DNA of 64,000 nt from Actinomycetes bacterium. Its GTDB lineage: Bacteria > Actinomycetota > Actinomycetes > Propionibacteriales > Propionibacteriaceae. The stretch is from positions 11,012 through 75,011 of the forward strand of contig JAEZVO010000027.1 of assembly GCA_023443125.1 (NCBI GenBank), given 5' to 3'. A program made the translations under genes and the position numbers. Shown one piece after another: positions 34,252-45,062 of this stretch (its first letter is position 1; each line of letters starts with the position of its first letter). The notes under the pieces are model-generated. The model ran no database searches. It saw nothing but the letters and a program-made list of their open reading frames with translations, and was not told the origin of the DNA.

Positions 34252-34977
34252 ATGACGACCCCGAATAAGCCACGTGGCAGCGGACGCCCCTCGCGAGCCG
34301 ACATCGAAGCGGAATTCGGCACCGAGGGGCCTGCTGAACCTGGCCTCACTCCCCGTGCATCCAAGCTCCTGGGCATCATCCGGGAGTCCATCAACCGCCA
34401 CGGGTATCCCCCCAGCGTGCGCGAGATGGCGGAGCAAGCTGGGCTGTCCTCACCGTCGAGTGTCACCTACCAGCTGAAAGCGCTCGAGAAGGCCGGCTAT
34501 CTCCGTCGCGACCCGAACCGCACCCGGGCCATGATGGTGATGGACCCCCTTACCGGCGAGCCCGAGGCCGCTGCGCCCGCAACAGACCCCGTCGAAACAC
34601 CGGGCGCCGTCTCAACACCGCTTGTTGGGCGTATCGCAGCCGGCGGGCCCATCCTTGCCGAGCAACACATCGAAGACGTGTTTGCCCTGCCTGAACAGCT
34701 CGTCGGGCACGGTGAGTTCTTCATGCTCGAGGTGAAGGGCGACTCCATGATCGACGCCGCCATTTGCGAGGGCGACTGGGTGGTAGTCCGTCGCCAACCC
34801 ACCGCCGTCAACGGCGACATCGTCGCAGCACTCCTCGACGACGAAGCCACCGTGAAAACCTTCAAGCGCGACGGCAACCAGGTGTGGCTACTTCCCCACA
34901 ACGAGCGCTACTCCCCCATCGATGGCACCCACGCCACCATCATGGGCAAGATCGTCGCGGTCATGCGCCGCGTGTAG
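34252..34977 (+). CDS. lexA: SOS repressor LexA
   Basis: 241-residue repressor of the SOS response. N-terminal winged helix (about residues 30-90) with the recognition region [20 protein letters not shown]; self-cleavage site IAAGGP (Ala-Gly, about residues 129-130); catalytic Ser in GDSMIDAAI (about 164) and Lys in [12 protein letters not shown] (about 203). It therefore should undergo RecA-stimulated autocleavage. Start: ATG at 34252, giving the actinobacterial type of Thr/Pro/Gly-rich N-terminus; a short upstream extension to 34234 is open but would include the operator. It is divergent from the small SOS gene and convergent with pntB. Confidence 0.95.
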   Translation: MTTPNKPRGSGRPSRADIEAEFGTEGPAEPGLTPRASKLLGIIRESINRHGYPPSVREMAEQAGLSSPSSVTYQLKALEKAGYLRRDPNRTRAMMVMDPLTGEPEAAAPATDPVETPGAVSTPLVGRIAAGGPILAEQHIEDVFALPEQLVGHGEFFMLEVKGDSMIDAAICEGDWVVVRRQPTAVNGDIVAALLDDEATVKTFKRDGNQVWLLPHNERYSPIDGTHATIMGKIVAVMRRV

Positions 34978-34988
34978 CCCCAAGCTCC

Positions 34989-36392
34989 CTATGCGTTCGC
35001 AGGAGCAGGGAGCTCAGCGACGAGACTGTTGGTCGAGTCCTTCGCGTCACCGAAGTACATCAGCGAGTTCTCCTTGAAGAACAACGGATTCTGCACACCG
35101 GCATAGCCCGCACTCATCGAGCGCTTGAACACCACGACGTGCTTCGCTTCCCACACCTTCAGCACGGGCATGCCCGAGATCGGCGAGCCCGGCTCATTCG
35201 CAGCGGGGTTAACCGTGTCGTTGGCGCCGATGACGAGCACGACATCTGCGGTGCCGAAGTCGTCATTGATCTCATCCATCTCGAACACGATGTCGTAGGG
35301 CACCTTGGCCTCCGCGAGCAGCACATTCATGTGCCCAGGCAGTCGGCCGGCGACCGGATGGATGGCGAACGCCACCTCCGTGCCATTGGCTTGCAGGCGC
35401 CGTGTCAGCTCCGCCACGGGGTACTGCGCTTGTGCCACCGCCATGCCGTAGCCGGGCGCGATCACGACCTTCTTCGCATCTCGCAGCAATCCCGCGACGT
35501 CCTCCGTCGTCGCGGTGGTGTACTCGCCCATCTCACCTTGCTCAGCAGGAGCAGCATCGCCGAACCCACCCAGAATCACCGACGTGAACGAACGGTTCAT
35601 TGCCTTGCACATGATGTACGAGAGGATCGCGCCGGAGGCGCCTACCAGGGCACCGGTGATGATGAGGATCGACATGTCGAGCATGAAGCCCGACGCGGCA
35701 GCGGCCCAGCCTGAGTACGAGTTCAGCATCGAAATCACGACGGGCATGTCGGCGCCACCGATGGCCGCCACCAAGTGGAAGCCCAGGAACAGCGCGAGGA
35801 CCGTCATGATGACGAGCGGGATGAACGACTGCGTGGTGCAGTACCAGAACCCCAACGCAACCATCACGACGACGTTGAGGAGGTTGAGCCAGTGCCTGCC
35901 AGGCAACATGAGCGGCTTCGAGGCGAGCTTGCCGTTGAGTTTGCCCCAAGCTACGAGCGAGCCGGTCAGCGTCACTGCGCCAATGAGCACGCCGAGGTAG
36001 ACCTCAATCAGATGCAGTAGGTCTGCGCTTTCACCGAGAATGTGCACGTTGTACCCGACGAGCACCGCAGCGGCACCGACGAAGGAGTGAAGCAGCGCGA
36101 TGAGTTCGGGCATGCCAGTCATCTCGACCTTGCGCGCTCGCCAAATGCCAATCAAGCCCCCGATCGCGATGGCGGCGTAGAGCGCCACCGCCGAGAGCCA
36201 CTGGATGTGTTCGCCCACGATGTCGGTGTAGGCGATCGCAAAGTTCGTGGCGATGACAGCGAGCACCATTCCCATGACGCCGAACGCATTGCCGCGCTTG
36301 GCCGTTTCGTGTTTCGACAGCCCCGCCAGCGCGAGGATGAACATGATGCCGGAGAAGATGAATGTGGCGTTGATGAAGTTCGCGAGGTACAT
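34989..36392 (-). CDS. pntB: NAD(P) transhydrogenase subunit beta
   Basis: 467-residue membrane subunit of the proton-translocating transhydrogenase, which couples proton inflow to NADPH formation. About eight or nine membrane helices come first (residues 1-260), then the NADP(H)-binding domain III (about 290-467) with the nucleotide motif [43 protein letters not shown] and the C-terminal [16 protein letters not shown]. All match the family and the length is standard. Start: ATG at 36392, two bases after the pntA stop. Convergent with lexA 11 bases away. Confidence 0.94.
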   Translation of the reverse strand: MYLANFINATFIFSGIMFILALAGLSKHETAKRGNAFGVMGMVLAVIATNFAIAYTDIVGEHIQWLSAVALYAAIAIGGLIGIWRARKVEMTGMPELIALLHSFVGAAAVLVGYNVHILGESADLLHLIEVYLGVLIGAVTLTGSLVAWGKLNGKLASKPLMLPGRHWLNLLNVVVMVALGFWYCTTQSFIPLVIMTVLALFLGFHLVAAIGGADMPVVISMLNSYSGWAAAASGFMLDMSILIITGALVGASGAILSYIMCKAMNRSFTSVILGGFGDAAPAEQGEMGEYTTATTEDVAGLLRDAKKVVIAPGYGMAVAQAQYPVAELTRRLQANGTEVAFAIHPVAGRLPGHMNVLLAEAKVPYDIVFEMDEINDDFGTADVVLVIGANDTVNPAANEPGSPISGMPVLKVWEAKHVVVFKRSMSAGYAGVQNPLFFKENSLMYFGDAKDSTNSLVAELPAPANA

Positions 36393-36394
36393 CG

Positions 36395-37927
36395 TCAGCC
36401 CTTCCTAAACATGTTCAACATCCGGTGCGTGACGGTGAAACCACCGAACACGTTGATCGATGCGATAAGCACCGCGATGAAGGCGAGGATCTTCACTGCG
36501 ATGTTGTCGTGTGCGAGCTGCGTCATTGCGCCCACGATGATGATGCCGGACACCGCGTTGGTGACGCTCATCAGTGGAGTGTGCAGCGCGTGCGTGACGT
36601 TCCAGACGACGTAGTAACCGACGATGCACGCCAACGCGAACACACCGAACAGGGTGACGAACGAGCTGGGCGCGATGGTGAGCAGCGCGATCATCGCGGC
36701 AGACCCGAGCCCTACCACCGCGACGGGCATCCACCACGGTTTGGGCGGCTTCGACGGCGTGACCGGCGCTTCCGGCTCCACTGCGGGTGGCTGCGCCGCG
36801 GGCTGGGGCGCAGCCGACACCTGAATGGGCGGCGGTGGGAACGTGATTTCCCCATCGCGAGCGACGGTCATGGTGCGAACGACTTCGTCGTCGAAGTCGA
36901 TCACGATCTGGCCGTCCTTGCCCGGCGTCATGAGCTGCAGGGCGTTGACGAGGTTCGTCGCGTAGAGCTGCGACGCCTGCCCCGGCAGCCGGGATGCCAT
37001 GTCGGTGTACCCGATGATGGTGACGCCGCCGTCGGTGACGTAGCTCTCACCTCTACGGGTGAGTTCGCAGTTGCCACCGCCGAGTGCAGCCAGGTCGACG
37101 ATCACTGAGCCCGGCTTCATCGACGCCACCATGTCTGCGGTGATGAGCCTCGGCGAAGGCTTACCCGGGATGGCGGCCGTCGTGATGATGATGTCCACCT
37201 CGGCGGCCTGCTGGGCATAGAGTTCCGCGGCGCGGGCCGCGTAATCAGCACTCGCTTCCTTGGCATAGCCGTCGGAGCTCACACCCTGGTCGGCGGCGAC
37301 GTGTAGGAACTCGGCCCCCATGGATTCGACCTGCTCAGCCGTCTCCGGGCGGACGTCGGTGGCCCGCACGATGGCGCCCAGCGAGTTCGCGGCACCAATG
37401 GCAGCCAGGCCTGCGACGCCGGTGCCCGCGACAAGCACCTTCGCGGGCGGCACCTTGCCTGCCGCAGTCACCTGTCCGGTGAAGAACCTGCCGAAGGCAT
37501 GCGCCGCTTCGATCACGGCGCGGTAGCCGGAGATATTCGCGAGCGAACTGAGCGCATCCAGCGCCTGGGCACGCGAGGTACGTGGCACCATGTCCATGCT
37601 CAGCGCCGTCACGCCAGCTGCCGCTAGTTGCTCGGTGAGCGTGATGTCTTGACGCGGGCCGAGGAAGGTAATCAGCACTGCACCTGGCCGCATCTGGCTG
37701 ATCTGCTCCGGCGTGGGCGCATTCACGGCGACGACGATGTCGCAGTGCCAGGCGTCGTCGACGATCGATGCGCCGGCGTCGAGGTATGCGTGATCCTCAA
37801 ACGATGCCAGTTGTCCGGCGCCTGATTCGACGAGCACGTTGTACCCGAGCTTGCGGAGGCCTTCCACGGATTTCGGTGTTGCCGCTACGCGCGCGTCACC
37901 CAGTTCCTTTGGTACACCAATATCCAT
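36395..37927 (-). CDS. pntA: NAD(P) transhydrogenase subunit alpha (full-length)
   Basis: 510 residues, the length of E. coli PntA, so domain I and the alpha membrane part are in one chain; many actinobacteria split them into pntAA/pntAB. Domain I is related to alanine dehydrogenase: [19 protein letters not shown] at the start, then the NAD-binding loop [22 protein letters not shown] (its glycines near 170-180). A Pro/Ala-rich linker (about 380-410) leads to four membrane helices. Start: ATG at 37927; no ribosome binding site is evident, but TACGGT lies exactly 7 bases upstream, suggesting a leaderless transcript. It is co-transcribed with pntB. Confidence 0.93.
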   Translation of the reverse strand: MDIGVPKELGDARVAATPKSVEGLRKLGYNVLVESGAGQLASFEDHAYLDAGASIVDDAWHCDIVVAVNAPTPEQISQMRPGAVLITFLGPRQDITLTEQLAAAGVTALSMDMVPRTSRAQALDALSSLANISGYRAVIEAAHAFGRFFTGQVTAAGKVPPAKVLVAGTGVAGLAAIGAANSLGAIVRATDVRPETAEQVESMGAEFLHVAADQGVSSDGYAKEASADYAARAAELYAQQAAEVDIIITTAAIPGKPSPRLITADMVASMKPGSVIVDLAALGGGNCELTRRGESYVTDGGVTIIGYTDMASRLPGQASQLYATNLVNALQLMTPGKDGQIVIDFDDEVVRTMTVARDGEITFPPPPIQVSAAPQPAAQPPAVEPEAPVTPSKPPKPWWMPVAVVGLGSAAMIALLTIAPSSFVTLFGVFALACIVGYYVVWNVTHALHTPLMSVTNAVSGIIIVGAMTQLAHDNIAVKILAFIAVLIASINVFGGFTVTHRMLNMFRKG

Positions 37928-37934
37928 GGCTCTA

Positions 37935-37940
37935 ACCGTA
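37935..37940 (-). promoter_or_regulatory. Leaderless-type -10 element of pntAB
   Basis: Minus-strand TACGGT, 7 bases before the pntA ATG, in the gap between dinG and pntA. No -35 consensus. Confidence 0.4.
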
Positions 37941-37994
37941 CCGACGAGCTCTCTGGCGCTGACACCGGGGCAGGATTGACGCAGTGTCAACCAC

Positions 37995-39920
37995 TCATGG
38001 TGCGCCCCGCAGGCGGCGCAGCGCGTCGGATGCCACCTCAACATCATTGGTGACCCAAAACTCTGGCATCGAGCGCAAGAGGAAGGATCCGTAGCGAGCG
38101 GTGGCGAGTCGCGAATCGAGCACGGCGACCACACCCCGATCCGAAGAACGCCGGATCAAGCGTCCAGCACCCTGCGCCAGCAGCAAGGCCGCGTGCGTGG
38201 CAGCCACCGACATAAACCCGTTGCCACCGGCGTCGCTCACCGCCTTCTGCCGCGCCTGCATGAGCGGATCGTCGGGACGAGGGAAGGGAATCTTCTCGAT
38301 GATGACCAACTGGCACGTCTCCCCCGGCACGTCCACGCCTTGCCACAGCGATAAGGTGCCGAACAGGCTCGTCTCTGGGTTGTCGATGAATCGGCGGGTG
38401 AGCTCTGACAACTGCGCGTCGCCCTGGCACAACACCGTAAACGACGGCAACACCTTGCGCACGTGATCGGCGGCCTGCTCCGCTGAACGTCGGGAGGCGA
38501 AGAGCCCGAGGGTTCGCCCACCTGCCGCCCAGACGAGTTCCGCGATCTGATCTTTCATGGCCTCGGACATACCGTCGCGGTCGGGTTTGGGCAGCGACTT
38601 CGCCACGTACAAGATGCCCTGTGTTCCGTAGTCGAACGGTGAACCGACGTCGACGCCTTTCCACTCCAAATCGGAAGGGATCAGTCCGACCGAGCGCGCC
38701 ACCGAGTCGAAGTTGCCGCCGAGCGAGAGCGTCGCCGACGTCAGTACCGTCGTCGTTGCTCCGAACACGTGTTCGCGTAGTAACCCCGCGACGTTGAGCG
38801 GCGCGACGAACACCGCTCGCCCCATCACTTCTGATTCTGCAACCCACACCACGTCGGCGTCGGCGAGCGTGGCGATGCGGCCGGCGACGTCGTAGATCTC
38901 ACGCACCGCGCCCAACACCTGAGATTTCTCGGCGTCGTCCTTCGCGGCACCCATGGCCGAAACCACCTTGCGTGCCACGTCGCGAACCAGCGCTGCAGCA
39001 CGCGTGATCTCCTGGTCGGCGTCGAGGACGCGTCCCACGTCGGCGTCGGCGAGGGCCTCCCGGAATTCGTCGGCAACTTCGAGGAAATCGGCGCCCAGAT
39101 CGTCATTGACATGGTCGAGTGCGCGCTTCGCGGCGCGTTCGATGATGCCTGGGGTGAGCTCGTCGGTGGCGGCGTTGGTGATCCGACTCACCAGTTCGTG
39201 TGCCTCGTCGATGATGACGGCGTCGTGCTCGGGCAGCGCAGTGCCGCCATGCATTGCGTTGATGGCCAGAAGCGCGTGATTAGTGACTACCAGATCGGCT
39301 TCACGGGCTTTTTCGCGCGACAGCTCGACACGGCACTCATCGATGAATGGGCACGAAGCACCCAAACACTCGCGGGTGGGGATAGAGACCTGCTGCCACG
39401 CGAGCGGCGTGTGCGCTGGGGCATCGTCGCGGTCAGCCAAGCCGCCAGATTCAACCTGCTCCTCCACCCACTCGCGCAGACGCAGCACTTCGGAGCCCGT
39501 GTCGCTCACCTGCACCGTCTCGGAGCCCAGTAGCGCCGACTGCTCTGGTTGCACACCGTCGCGCGCTCGATACAGGCACGCGTAATTGGTGCGCCCTTTC
39601 AGGATGGCGGTGCGCGGGCGTTCGCCCGTGGTGCGCTCCATGGCGGCAAGTGCCGTCGGAATGTCCTTCGTGGCCAGCTGCGCTTGGAGGGCGAGGGTGG
39701 CCGTCGCGACGACGATGCGCTCTCCCGTCTCAGCCGCACGGTGCAGCGCAGGGATCAGGTAGCCGAGCGATTTACCCGTACCCGTGCCCGCTTGCACGAG
39801 CAGATGCTCCTGGGTTTCGAGCGCGGAGCCCACCGCGTCGACCATCTCTTGCTGCCCAGCGCGCGTCTGCCCACCGAAGCTCTCGACTGCGGCCTCCAGA
39901 ACGTCGAGAGAGCTAACCAT
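37995..39920 (-). CDS. dinG: DinG-family ATP-dependent DNA helicase (iron-sulfur)
   Basis: 641-residue SF2 helicase of the XPD/DinG type, 5'-3', probably unwinding R-loops and repair intermediates. Walker A is [13 protein letters not shown] (about 43-55), DEAH box [12 protein letters not shown] (about 230) and the C-terminal motif [14 protein letters not shown] (about 600). Four Cys suited to a 4Fe-4S cluster lie between: Cys in NYACLYRA and three in [13 protein letters not shown]. Start: ATG at 39920, overlapping the hflX end by 8 bases, so it depends on the hflX transcript. No LexA box lies directly in front of it, unlike dinG in E. coli. Confidence 0.93.
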   Translation of the reverse strand: MVSSLDVLEAAVESFGGQTRAGQQEMVDAVGSALETQEHLLVQAGTGTGKSLGYLIPALHRAAETGERIVVATATLALQAQLATKDIPTALAAMERTTGERPRTAILKGRTNYACLYRARDGVQPEQSALLGSETVQVSDTGSEVLRLREWVEEQVESGGLADRDDAPAHTPLAWQQVSIPTRECLGASCPFIDECRVELSREKAREADLVVTNHALLAINAMHGGTALPEHDAVIIDEAHELVSRITNAATDELTPGIIERAAKRALDHVNDDLGADFLEVADEFREALADADVGRVLDADQEITRAAALVRDVARKVVSAMGAAKDDAEKSQVLGAVREIYDVAGRIATLADADVVWVAESEVMGRAVFVAPLNVAGLLREHVFGATTTVLTSATLSLGGNFDSVARSVGLIPSDLEWKGVDVGSPFDYGTQGILYVAKSLPKPDRDGMSEAMKDQIAELVWAAGGRTLGLFASRRSAEQAADHVRKVLPSFTVLCQGDAQLSELTRRFIDNPETSLFGTLSLWQGVDVPGETCQLVIIEKIPFPRPDDPLMQARQKAVSDAGGNGFMSVAATHAALLLAQGAGRLIRRSSDRGVVAVLDSRLATARYGSFLLRSMPEFWVTNDVEVASDALRRLRGAP

Positions 39921-41307
39921 GGCGCATCAGCTCGTCGGCGAGGTCGGGCTTCGCGAACCCGACGATGTGCGTGCCCTGCTCGACGTGCTCGATGCTGTGG
40001 ATGAGGGCTTCCTTGTGGACGCGGTCGACGAGATCGCCTCGCGAGTACGGCACTACCACGTCGACGGGCACTTCCGGTTTCGGCAGACGTTCGGCGATCA
40101 CATCGCGCAGCTCGTCGATGCCGTTACCGGTGCGGGCCGACGTGACCACGGCGTCCGGGTAGTTGGCACGCAACATCATCAAGGTGGTTGCATCCGCTCG
40201 GTCAGCCTTGTTGAACACGAGTTGTTCGGGCACCGAACTCGCACCAATCTCGCTCAGCACCGTGCGCACCGCGTCGATCTGGCCCTCCGGCGCGGGGTCT
40301 GAGGCGTCGACGACGTGCAGCAGTAGATCTGCATCGACGGCTTCTTCCAGGGTGGAGCGGAACGCCTCCACCAGGTCGTGTGGCAAGTGACGCACGAACC
40401 CGACGGTGTCCGTCAGCGTGAACACTCGCCCGTCGTCGGTTTGGGAGCGTCGCGTGGTGGGGTCGAGCGTGGCGAACAGGGCATTCTCGACGAGCACGCC
40501 GGCGCCGGTGATGCGGTTGAGCAGCGACGATTTCCCAGCGTTCGTGTATCCGACGATGGCGACGCTGGGCACAGCGTTGCGTTTACGCTCGGCCCGCTTC
40601 GATTCGCGCTGCTGCTCCATCTCGTTCAGCTTCCGGCGCAGCTGGGCGATGCGCACGCCGATACGCCGACGATCCGTCTCGATGCGGGTTTCACCCGGGC
40701 CGCGGCCACCGATACCCGCGCCACCTGCGGCACGCCCACCGGCCTGCCGCGACAGATTGCCACCCCAACCGCGCAACCGCTGCTTCAGATATCCCAGCTG
40801 CGCCATCTCCACCTGGGCCTTGCCCTCCGCAGATTTCGCGTGCTGCGCAAAGATGTCGAGGATCAGCCCAGTGCGGTCGACAACCTTGACCCCGATGCGA
40901 TCCTCAAGGTTACGCAGCTGCGCCGCCTCGAGTTCGCCGTCGCAAATCACCGTGTCGGCCCCGGTAGCTTCCACGACCTCGCGAATCTCGGCCACCTTGC
41001 CACTGCCGACGTAGGTGGCCGGGTCAGGTGTAGAGCGGCGCTGGACGAGCGCGTCGAGCACCTGCGAGCCCGCGGTTTCACTGAGCAGTTTCAGCTCGGC
41101 CATGGCGTTGTCTGCGTCGGCTTGCGTGCCCGACGTCCACACACTTACCAGCACCACGCGCTCGAGCCGCAGCTGGCGATACTCGACCTCGGAGATGTCG
41201 CCCAGCTCGGTGGACATGCCAGCCACGCGCCTGAGCGCGTGGCGATCCGCAAGGTCTTCTTGGGCACCGTCGTAGGAGAACTCGTCGTAGGTCGTCATGA
41301 TTGGCAT
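39913..41307 (-). CDS. hflX: Ribosome-splitting GTPase HflX
   Basis: 464-residue GTPase that binds 50S subunits and splits stalled ribosomes under stress. The N-terminal HflX domain has SGTQADADNAMAEL and YVGSGKVAEI; a coiled segment with the Gly-rich linker GGRAAGGAGIGGRGPGETR follows. The GTPase domain has G1 GYTNAGKSSLLN (about 260), G2/G3 DTVGFVRHLPH and G4 FNKADRAD. Start: ATG at 41307 or, equally possible, ATG at 41298 (MTTYDEF); GAGAGA lies too close to the first to decide. It is followed by overlapping dinG. Confidence 0.93.
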   Translation of the reverse strand: MPIMTTYDEFSYDGAQEDLADRHALRRVAGMSTELGDISEVEYRQLRLERVVLVSVWTSGTQADADNAMAELKLLSETAGSQVLDALVQRRSTPDPATYVGSGKVAEIREVVEATGADTVICDGELEAAQLRNLEDRIGVKVVDRTGLILDIFAQHAKSAEGKAQVEMAQLGYLKQRLRGWGGNLSRQAGGRAAGGAGIGGRGPGETRIETDRRRIGVRIAQLRRKLNEMEQQRESKRAERKRNAVPSVAIVGYTNAGKSSLLNRITGAGVLVENALFATLDPTTRRSQTDDGRVFTLTDTVGFVRHLPHDLVEAFRSTLEEAVDADLLLHVVDASDPAPEGQIDAVRTVLSEIGASSVPEQLVFNKADRADATTLMMLRANYPDAVVTSARTGNGIDELRDVIAERLPKPEVPVDVVVPYSRGDLVDRVHKEALIHSIEHVEQGTHIVGFAKPDLADELMRHG

Positions 41308-41367
41308 ATTCTCTCAGCCACCACTGACAGCTCCAAGCGGGCACGACGAACCTGTGGAAAACCCGGC

Positions 41368-42180
41368 TCAGTGCTCGTGAAAATCACCACTCGCGACGAT
41401 CACCGCCGGGCCCGTGAGTACTGCCTCATCGGCGTTGAACTCAACGAGCAGTTGCCCACCGGGCACGGTCACTTGCACCGGCCCTTCGAAGTCGACGCGA
41501 GAACGGTATGCGGCTGCTGCCGCGACGACGCCCGTGCCGCAACTCTGCGTTTCGCCAATACCGCGCTCGTGCACCCGCATGGCCAGCTCGCCTGAGCCAT
41601 CGACACGCACGAACTCGACGTTGACCCCGTCGGGAAACAGACTGTTTGGTTCCACCACAGGCGGTGTACGCAGGTCGAGCGCAGCGAGATCCTCGTCACC
41701 GATGAATGCCACGGCGTGGGGATTGCCGACGTTGACCGGCACGGCGTCGAATGTCGTATCACCGACGGTGACCCGAGCCGTGTCGTCACTTACCACCGCA
41801 CGCCCGACACCCACCGCAACACCGCCAGGCACGAAACGCGCGTGCTTCACGCCGGCGCGCGTAGCCACGTCGAACTCTCGTTCGTTCAGCATCTGTTCGC
41901 TGCGCAGGAACTCGGCGAACACGCGAAGCCCGTTGCCGCACATCTCCGCGACGGTGCCGTCGGCATTCCAATAATCCATGAACCACAGGTCCGTGTCGCC
42001 TTCCCACCCATCGACGAGCCCGGCCCGCACCGCGCGGATCACCCCGTCGCCACCGATGCCTCCCCGCCGGTCCGCCAAGGCGCGAACGAGCTCAGGCGTC
42101 ATCTCTCGCATGCCGCCCGGGTCTTTGAGCAGCACGAAGTCGTTGTGCGTGCCGTGTCCTTTACGGAAATGAATACCCAT
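41368..42180 (-). CDS. dapF: Diaminopimelate epimerase
   Basis: Converts LL- to meso-diaminopimelate for lysine and peptidoglycan synthesis. 270 residues with two pseudo-symmetric halves, each giving one catalytic Cys: EMCGNGLRVF (about residue 88) and ETQSCGTGVVAAAA (about 217). Other conserved parts are the early HGTHNDFVLL and GNPHAVAF. Start: ATG at 42180 with AAGGAG 5-6 bases upstream; a longer frame runs into miaA. It follows miaA by 10 bases in the same direction, a pairing usual in actinobacteria. Confidence 0.95.
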   Translation of the reverse strand: MGIHFRKGHGTHNDFVLLKDPGGMREMTPELVRALADRRGGIGGDGVIRAVRAGLVDGWEGDTDLWFMDYWNADGTVAEMCGNGLRVFAEFLRSEQMLNEREFDVATRAGVKHARFVPGGVAVGVGRAVVSDDTARVTVGDTTFDAVPVNVGNPHAVAFIGDEDLAALDLRTPPVVEPNSLFPDGVNVEFVRVDGSGELAMRVHERGIGETQSCGTGVVAAAAAYRSRVDFEGPVQVTVPGGQLLVEFNADEAVLTGPAVIVASGDFHEH

Positions 42181-42190
42181 CCTGGCTCCT

Positions 42191-43120
42191 TCATGCCTGC
42201 AGCGCTTGAGCGACATCTGCGGCAATCGTCGACACGTTGCTGTCGTCGCCTGCCACCAACCAGCGTATGCGAGGATCCCTGCGGTACCAGCCCAGCTGTT
42301 TGCGGAAGAACTTCCTCGTGGCTCGCTTCACGGCGTTCTTCGCCTCGTCCTCGGTGAGTTCCCCGTCGAGCATCTGCACCACTTGCCGGTACCCGATGGC
42401 GCGCAGCGCAGTGCGCCCTTCTCGCAGGCCCACATCGAGCAGCGCGCGCACCTCGTCGACGAGCCCCGCCTCCCACATGCTGTCGACACGAGCATCAATC
42501 CGGGCATCGAGCACGTCGCGCGGCAGGTCGAGTCCGTACTGCTGAACTCCTTCTAGCTCGTACGTCCATTGCGGCAGCGTCGGTGTGTGACCGCCCGTAA
42601 TTTCGTGAATCTCGAGCGCGCGCACGATGCGCCGACCATTGCCCGGCTCAATATTCTCCGCCGACGACGGCGCCACCTCGCGCAATCGCTCATGCAACGC
42701 TGGTGCCCCTACGCGGGCAAGCTCCGCTTCCCACTTCGCACGCACCTGCTCGTCGGAGCCCGGGAAGTGGAAGGCGTCGGTGATGGCGCGGGTGTACAGC
42801 GGCGATCCGCCGACGACGATCGGCACCCCACCTCGGCGTTGAATATCCGCGATTATCGCGCGTGCCTGTTCCTGAAACTCGGCCACGGAGGCCTGCTCAG
42901 TGACCTCCATGATGTCGATGAGGTGGTGCGGAATTCCCCGACGCTCCTCATGCGTGGGCTTGGCAGTGCCGATGTTCATTCCCCGGTAGACGAGCATGGA
43001 ATCCGCGTTCACGATCTCCGCACGAATCCCCTCGTTCTGCAGCCGCACCGCGACGTCGACGGCGAGCGCAGACTTGCCGCTGGCCGTCGGGCCAATCAGA
43101 ACAATCACGGGTTGAGTCAT
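42191..43120 (-). CDS. miaA: tRNA dimethylallyltransferase
   Basis: Adds a dimethylallyl group to A37 of tRNAs reading UNN codons, the substrate of MiaB, which is encoded close by. 309 residues: P-loop GPTASGKSALAVDVA (about 10-24), the conserved NADSMLVYRGMNIGTAKPT, the insertion domain in the middle and IGYRQVVQML near residue 240. Start: ATG at 43120; there is no strong ribosome binding site. The small plus-strand gene at 43216 separates it from miaB, so the two modification genes are not one uninterrupted operon here. Confidence 0.95.
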   Translation of the reverse strand: MTQPVIVLIGPTASGKSALAVDVAVRLQNEGIRAEIVNADSMLVYRGMNIGTAKPTHEERRGIPHHLIDIMEVTEQASVAEFQEQARAIIADIQRRGGVPIVVGGSPLYTRAITDAFHFPGSDEQVRAKWEAELARVGAPALHERLREVAPSSAENIEPGNGRRIVRALEIHEITGGHTPTLPQWTYELEGVQQYGLDLPRDVLDARIDARVDSMWEAGLVDEVRALLDVGLREGRTALRAIGYRQVVQMLDGELTEDEAKNAVKRATRKFFRKQLGWYRRDPRIRWLVAGDDSNVSTIAADVAQALQA

Positions 43121-43215
43121 AGGGCAAGTGTGTCACCATGGAAGTACCAGGTTGGTATGGATTCGCTTTCAGCACTGATCTGGATACCACTCCACGAATT
43201 GTGAAAGGAAGCGAC

Positions 43216-43410
43216 ATGGGAATGTTCGACGACATTAAGAACAAGGTTGCTGGACAGGATCCGGACAAGCTTCGTGAAGGCGCAGAGCGCGCTGGCGACT
43301 TCGTCGACGAGAAGACCGACAGCAAGTACGCCGACAAGGTCGACAAGGCGCAGGACTTCGCCAACGACCAGATCGACAAGCTCGACGGCGGTAAGAACGA
43401 CAACAAGTGA
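43216..43410 (+). CDS. MT0933-like small acidic protein (Rv0909-type)
   Basis: 64 residues, soluble, highly charged and helical: MGMFDDIKNKVAGQDPDKLR at the start, then GDFVDEKTDSKYADKVDKAQ, ending in GGKNDNK. It matches the MT0933/Rv0909 family, whose members were annotated as antitoxins but are often found without a toxin, as here. Start: ATG at 43216 with AAAGGAA upstream; 26 more codons are open to 43138 but lack a site. It lies alone on the plus strand between miaA and miaB and is followed by a large hairpin. A stress-protein role is as likely as an antitoxin role. Confidence 0.75.
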   Translation: MGMFDDIKNKVAGQDPDKLREGAERAGDFVDEKTDSKYADKVDKAQDFANDQIDKLDGGKNDNK

Positions 43411-43447
43411 GCTGTGGCGGGCTGAGCCCCGCACCGTAGACGCTCAT

Positions 43448-43509
43448 CCGAAGGCCGGGGCCTCCTGACTACGCGAACGCGTGGGTGCAGGTTAGGCTCC
43501 GGCCTTCGG
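43448..43509. terminator. Long inverted repeat between the MT0933-like gene and miaB
   Basis: 16-bp arms with one mismatch (43448-43463 and 43494-43509) and a 30-base loop. The right arm is formed by the last codons of miaB. It is likely a bidirectional terminator. Confidence 0.6.
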
Positions 43510-44958
43510 CCGTAGTGTGGGCATGCCCAGGCCCACCCCAGCCGGACGCGCGGGGCCTTCCTCGCGCAGCTGCCAAGCGTCGCCGCCGCGGGTGCGACGC
43601 AGATCGCGGATGGGCTCGTCGGAGTTCAGGTGGTGCGGCGCGGCGTAGGTAATGCGCGCTGTCGCGATGTCGCCGGGGCGCGGGCGCTCGGCTGGATCAT
43701 CGCTCACCGCGACGTGCACCAGTCGGTTGTCGCGAGCGCGTCCGCTCATGCGTTGCGTCTCGCCGTCCTTGCGCCCTTCGCCCACTGCGAACATGACCTC
43801 GACGTCGGCGCCCTCCAGCTTGCGGTTCTCCTCCCACGCAATCTGGTCGACGAGCTGCACGAGACGCTCGTACCGCTCCTGCACGACGGGCTTGGGCACC
43901 TGGTTCTCCATCTCGCCCGCCGGCGTGCCCGGACGGATCGAGTACTGGAACGTGAACGCCGCCGAGAACCGCGACTGCTCCACCACGCGCAGCGTGTCTT
44001 CAAAGTCCTCGTCGGTTTCGCCTGGGAAGCCCACGATGATGTCGGTGGTGATCGCCGCGTGCGGGATGGCATCGCGCACGTTCGCGAGGATGTCGAGGAA
44101 ACGCTTGGAACGGTACGAGCGCCGCATGGACTTCAAGATGGCATCGGATCCGGACTGCAACGGCATGTGCAGGCTCGGCATCACATTGGGCGTTTCCGCC
44201 ATGGCCGCGATCACGTCGTCGGTGAAATCCTTCGGATGCGGCGACGTGAACCGCACGCGCTCCAACCCGTCGATCTCCCCACACGCGCGCAGCAGCTTGG
44301 CGAAGGCCTGGCGGTCGCCGAATTCGACGCCGTAGGCGTTCACGTTTTGGCCGAGCAAGGTGATCTCCTGGACACCCTCGTCGACGAGCATGCGGATCTC
44401 GGCGAGAATGTCGCCAGGCCGACGGTCGGTCTCCTTCCCGCGCAACTGCGGGACGATGCAGAAGGTGCAGGTGTTGTTGCAGCCCACCGAGATGGACACC
44501 CACCCCGAGTACGGAGACTCGCGCCTGCTCGGCAGATTCGACGGGAACGTCTCCAGCGCTTCCTTGATCTCGACCTGCGCCTGCTGTTCCACGCGAGCGC
44601 GCTCCAACAGCGTCGGCAACGAACCGACATTGTGCGTACCGAACACGACGTCCACCCACGGCGCTCGCTTCACGATGGTGTCGCGGTCTTTCTGCGCCAT
44701 ACAGCCACCCACCGCAATCTGCATGCCGGGGTGCTGCTCCTTGACTCGCGCCATGTGCCCGAGGTTGCCGTAGAGCCGGTTGTCTGCGTTCTCGCGCACC
44801 GCGCAGGTGTTGAACACGACGACGTCCGCCCCGGCCGACGGGCCCTCCCCCTCGGCACGCACCATGCCCGCGTCTTCGAGGAGGCCGCTAATGCGTTCGG
44901 AGTCGTGCACGTTCATCTGGCACCCGTAGGTGATTACGTGGTAGCTGCGCTCAGTCAT
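43492..44958 (-). CDS. miaB: tRNA-2-methylthio-N6-dimethylallyladenosine synthase
   Basis: Radical-SAM methylthiotransferase acting on i6A37 of tRNA, after MiaA. 488 residues: N-terminal UPF0004 domain with Cys in [21 protein letters not shown] and VGGCMAQ (auxiliary cluster), the radical-SAM motif CNNTCTFC (about 155-162), and a C-terminal TRAM domain (VMFAVGEGR...). The last 60 residues (Arg/Gly/Ala-rich) extend beyond the usual end. Start: ATG at 44958, giving [15 protein letters not shown]; the frame is open to 45075 without a site. TACCCT lies 9 bases upstream. Divergent from the sialidase-like gene. Confidence 0.95.
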   Translation of the reverse strand: MTERSYHVITYGCQMNVHDSERISGLLEDAGMVRAEGEGPSAGADVVVFNTCAVRENADNRLYGNLGHMARVKEQHPGMQIAVGGCMAQKDRDTIVKRAPWVDVVFGTHNVGSLPTLLERARVEQQAQVEIKEALETFPSNLPSRRESPYSGWVSISVGCNNTCTFCIVPQLRGKETDRRPGDILAEIRMLVDEGVQEITLLGQNVNAYGVEFGDRQAFAKLLRACGEIDGLERVRFTSPHPKDFTDDVIAAMAETPNVMPSLHMPLQSGSDAILKSMRRSYRSKRFLDILANVRDAIPHAAITTDIIVGFPGETDEDFEDTLRVVEQSRFSAAFTFQYSIRPGTPAGEMENQVPKPVVQERYERLVQLVDQIAWEENRKLEGADVEVMFAVGEGRKDGETQRMSGRARDNRLVHVAVSDDPAERPRPGDIATARITYAAPHHLNSDEPIRDLRRTRGGDAWQLREEGPARPAGVGLGMPTLRPKAGA

Positions 44959-45062
44959 AACCGCACCAGGGTACCTGGCTGAGCGCGGCCGCCCCAACCG
45001 CGTCGGGGGTGTATCAAGCCCAGCTACCCTGGAACGCACAGCACACGGGAAGGACGAATGCC

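Noticed and set aside
34983..35014. Hairpin AGCTCCCT/AGGGAGCT after lexA
   Set aside because: Only 8 bp with a 16-base loop, no T-run, and half of it inside the pntB coding end; not convincing as a terminator.
43630..44982. 450-codon plus-strand frame opposite miaB
   Set aside because: It is the mirror of a conserved radical-SAM gene; the long opening comes from G+C-rich codon bias. No ribosome binding site and no recognisable domain.
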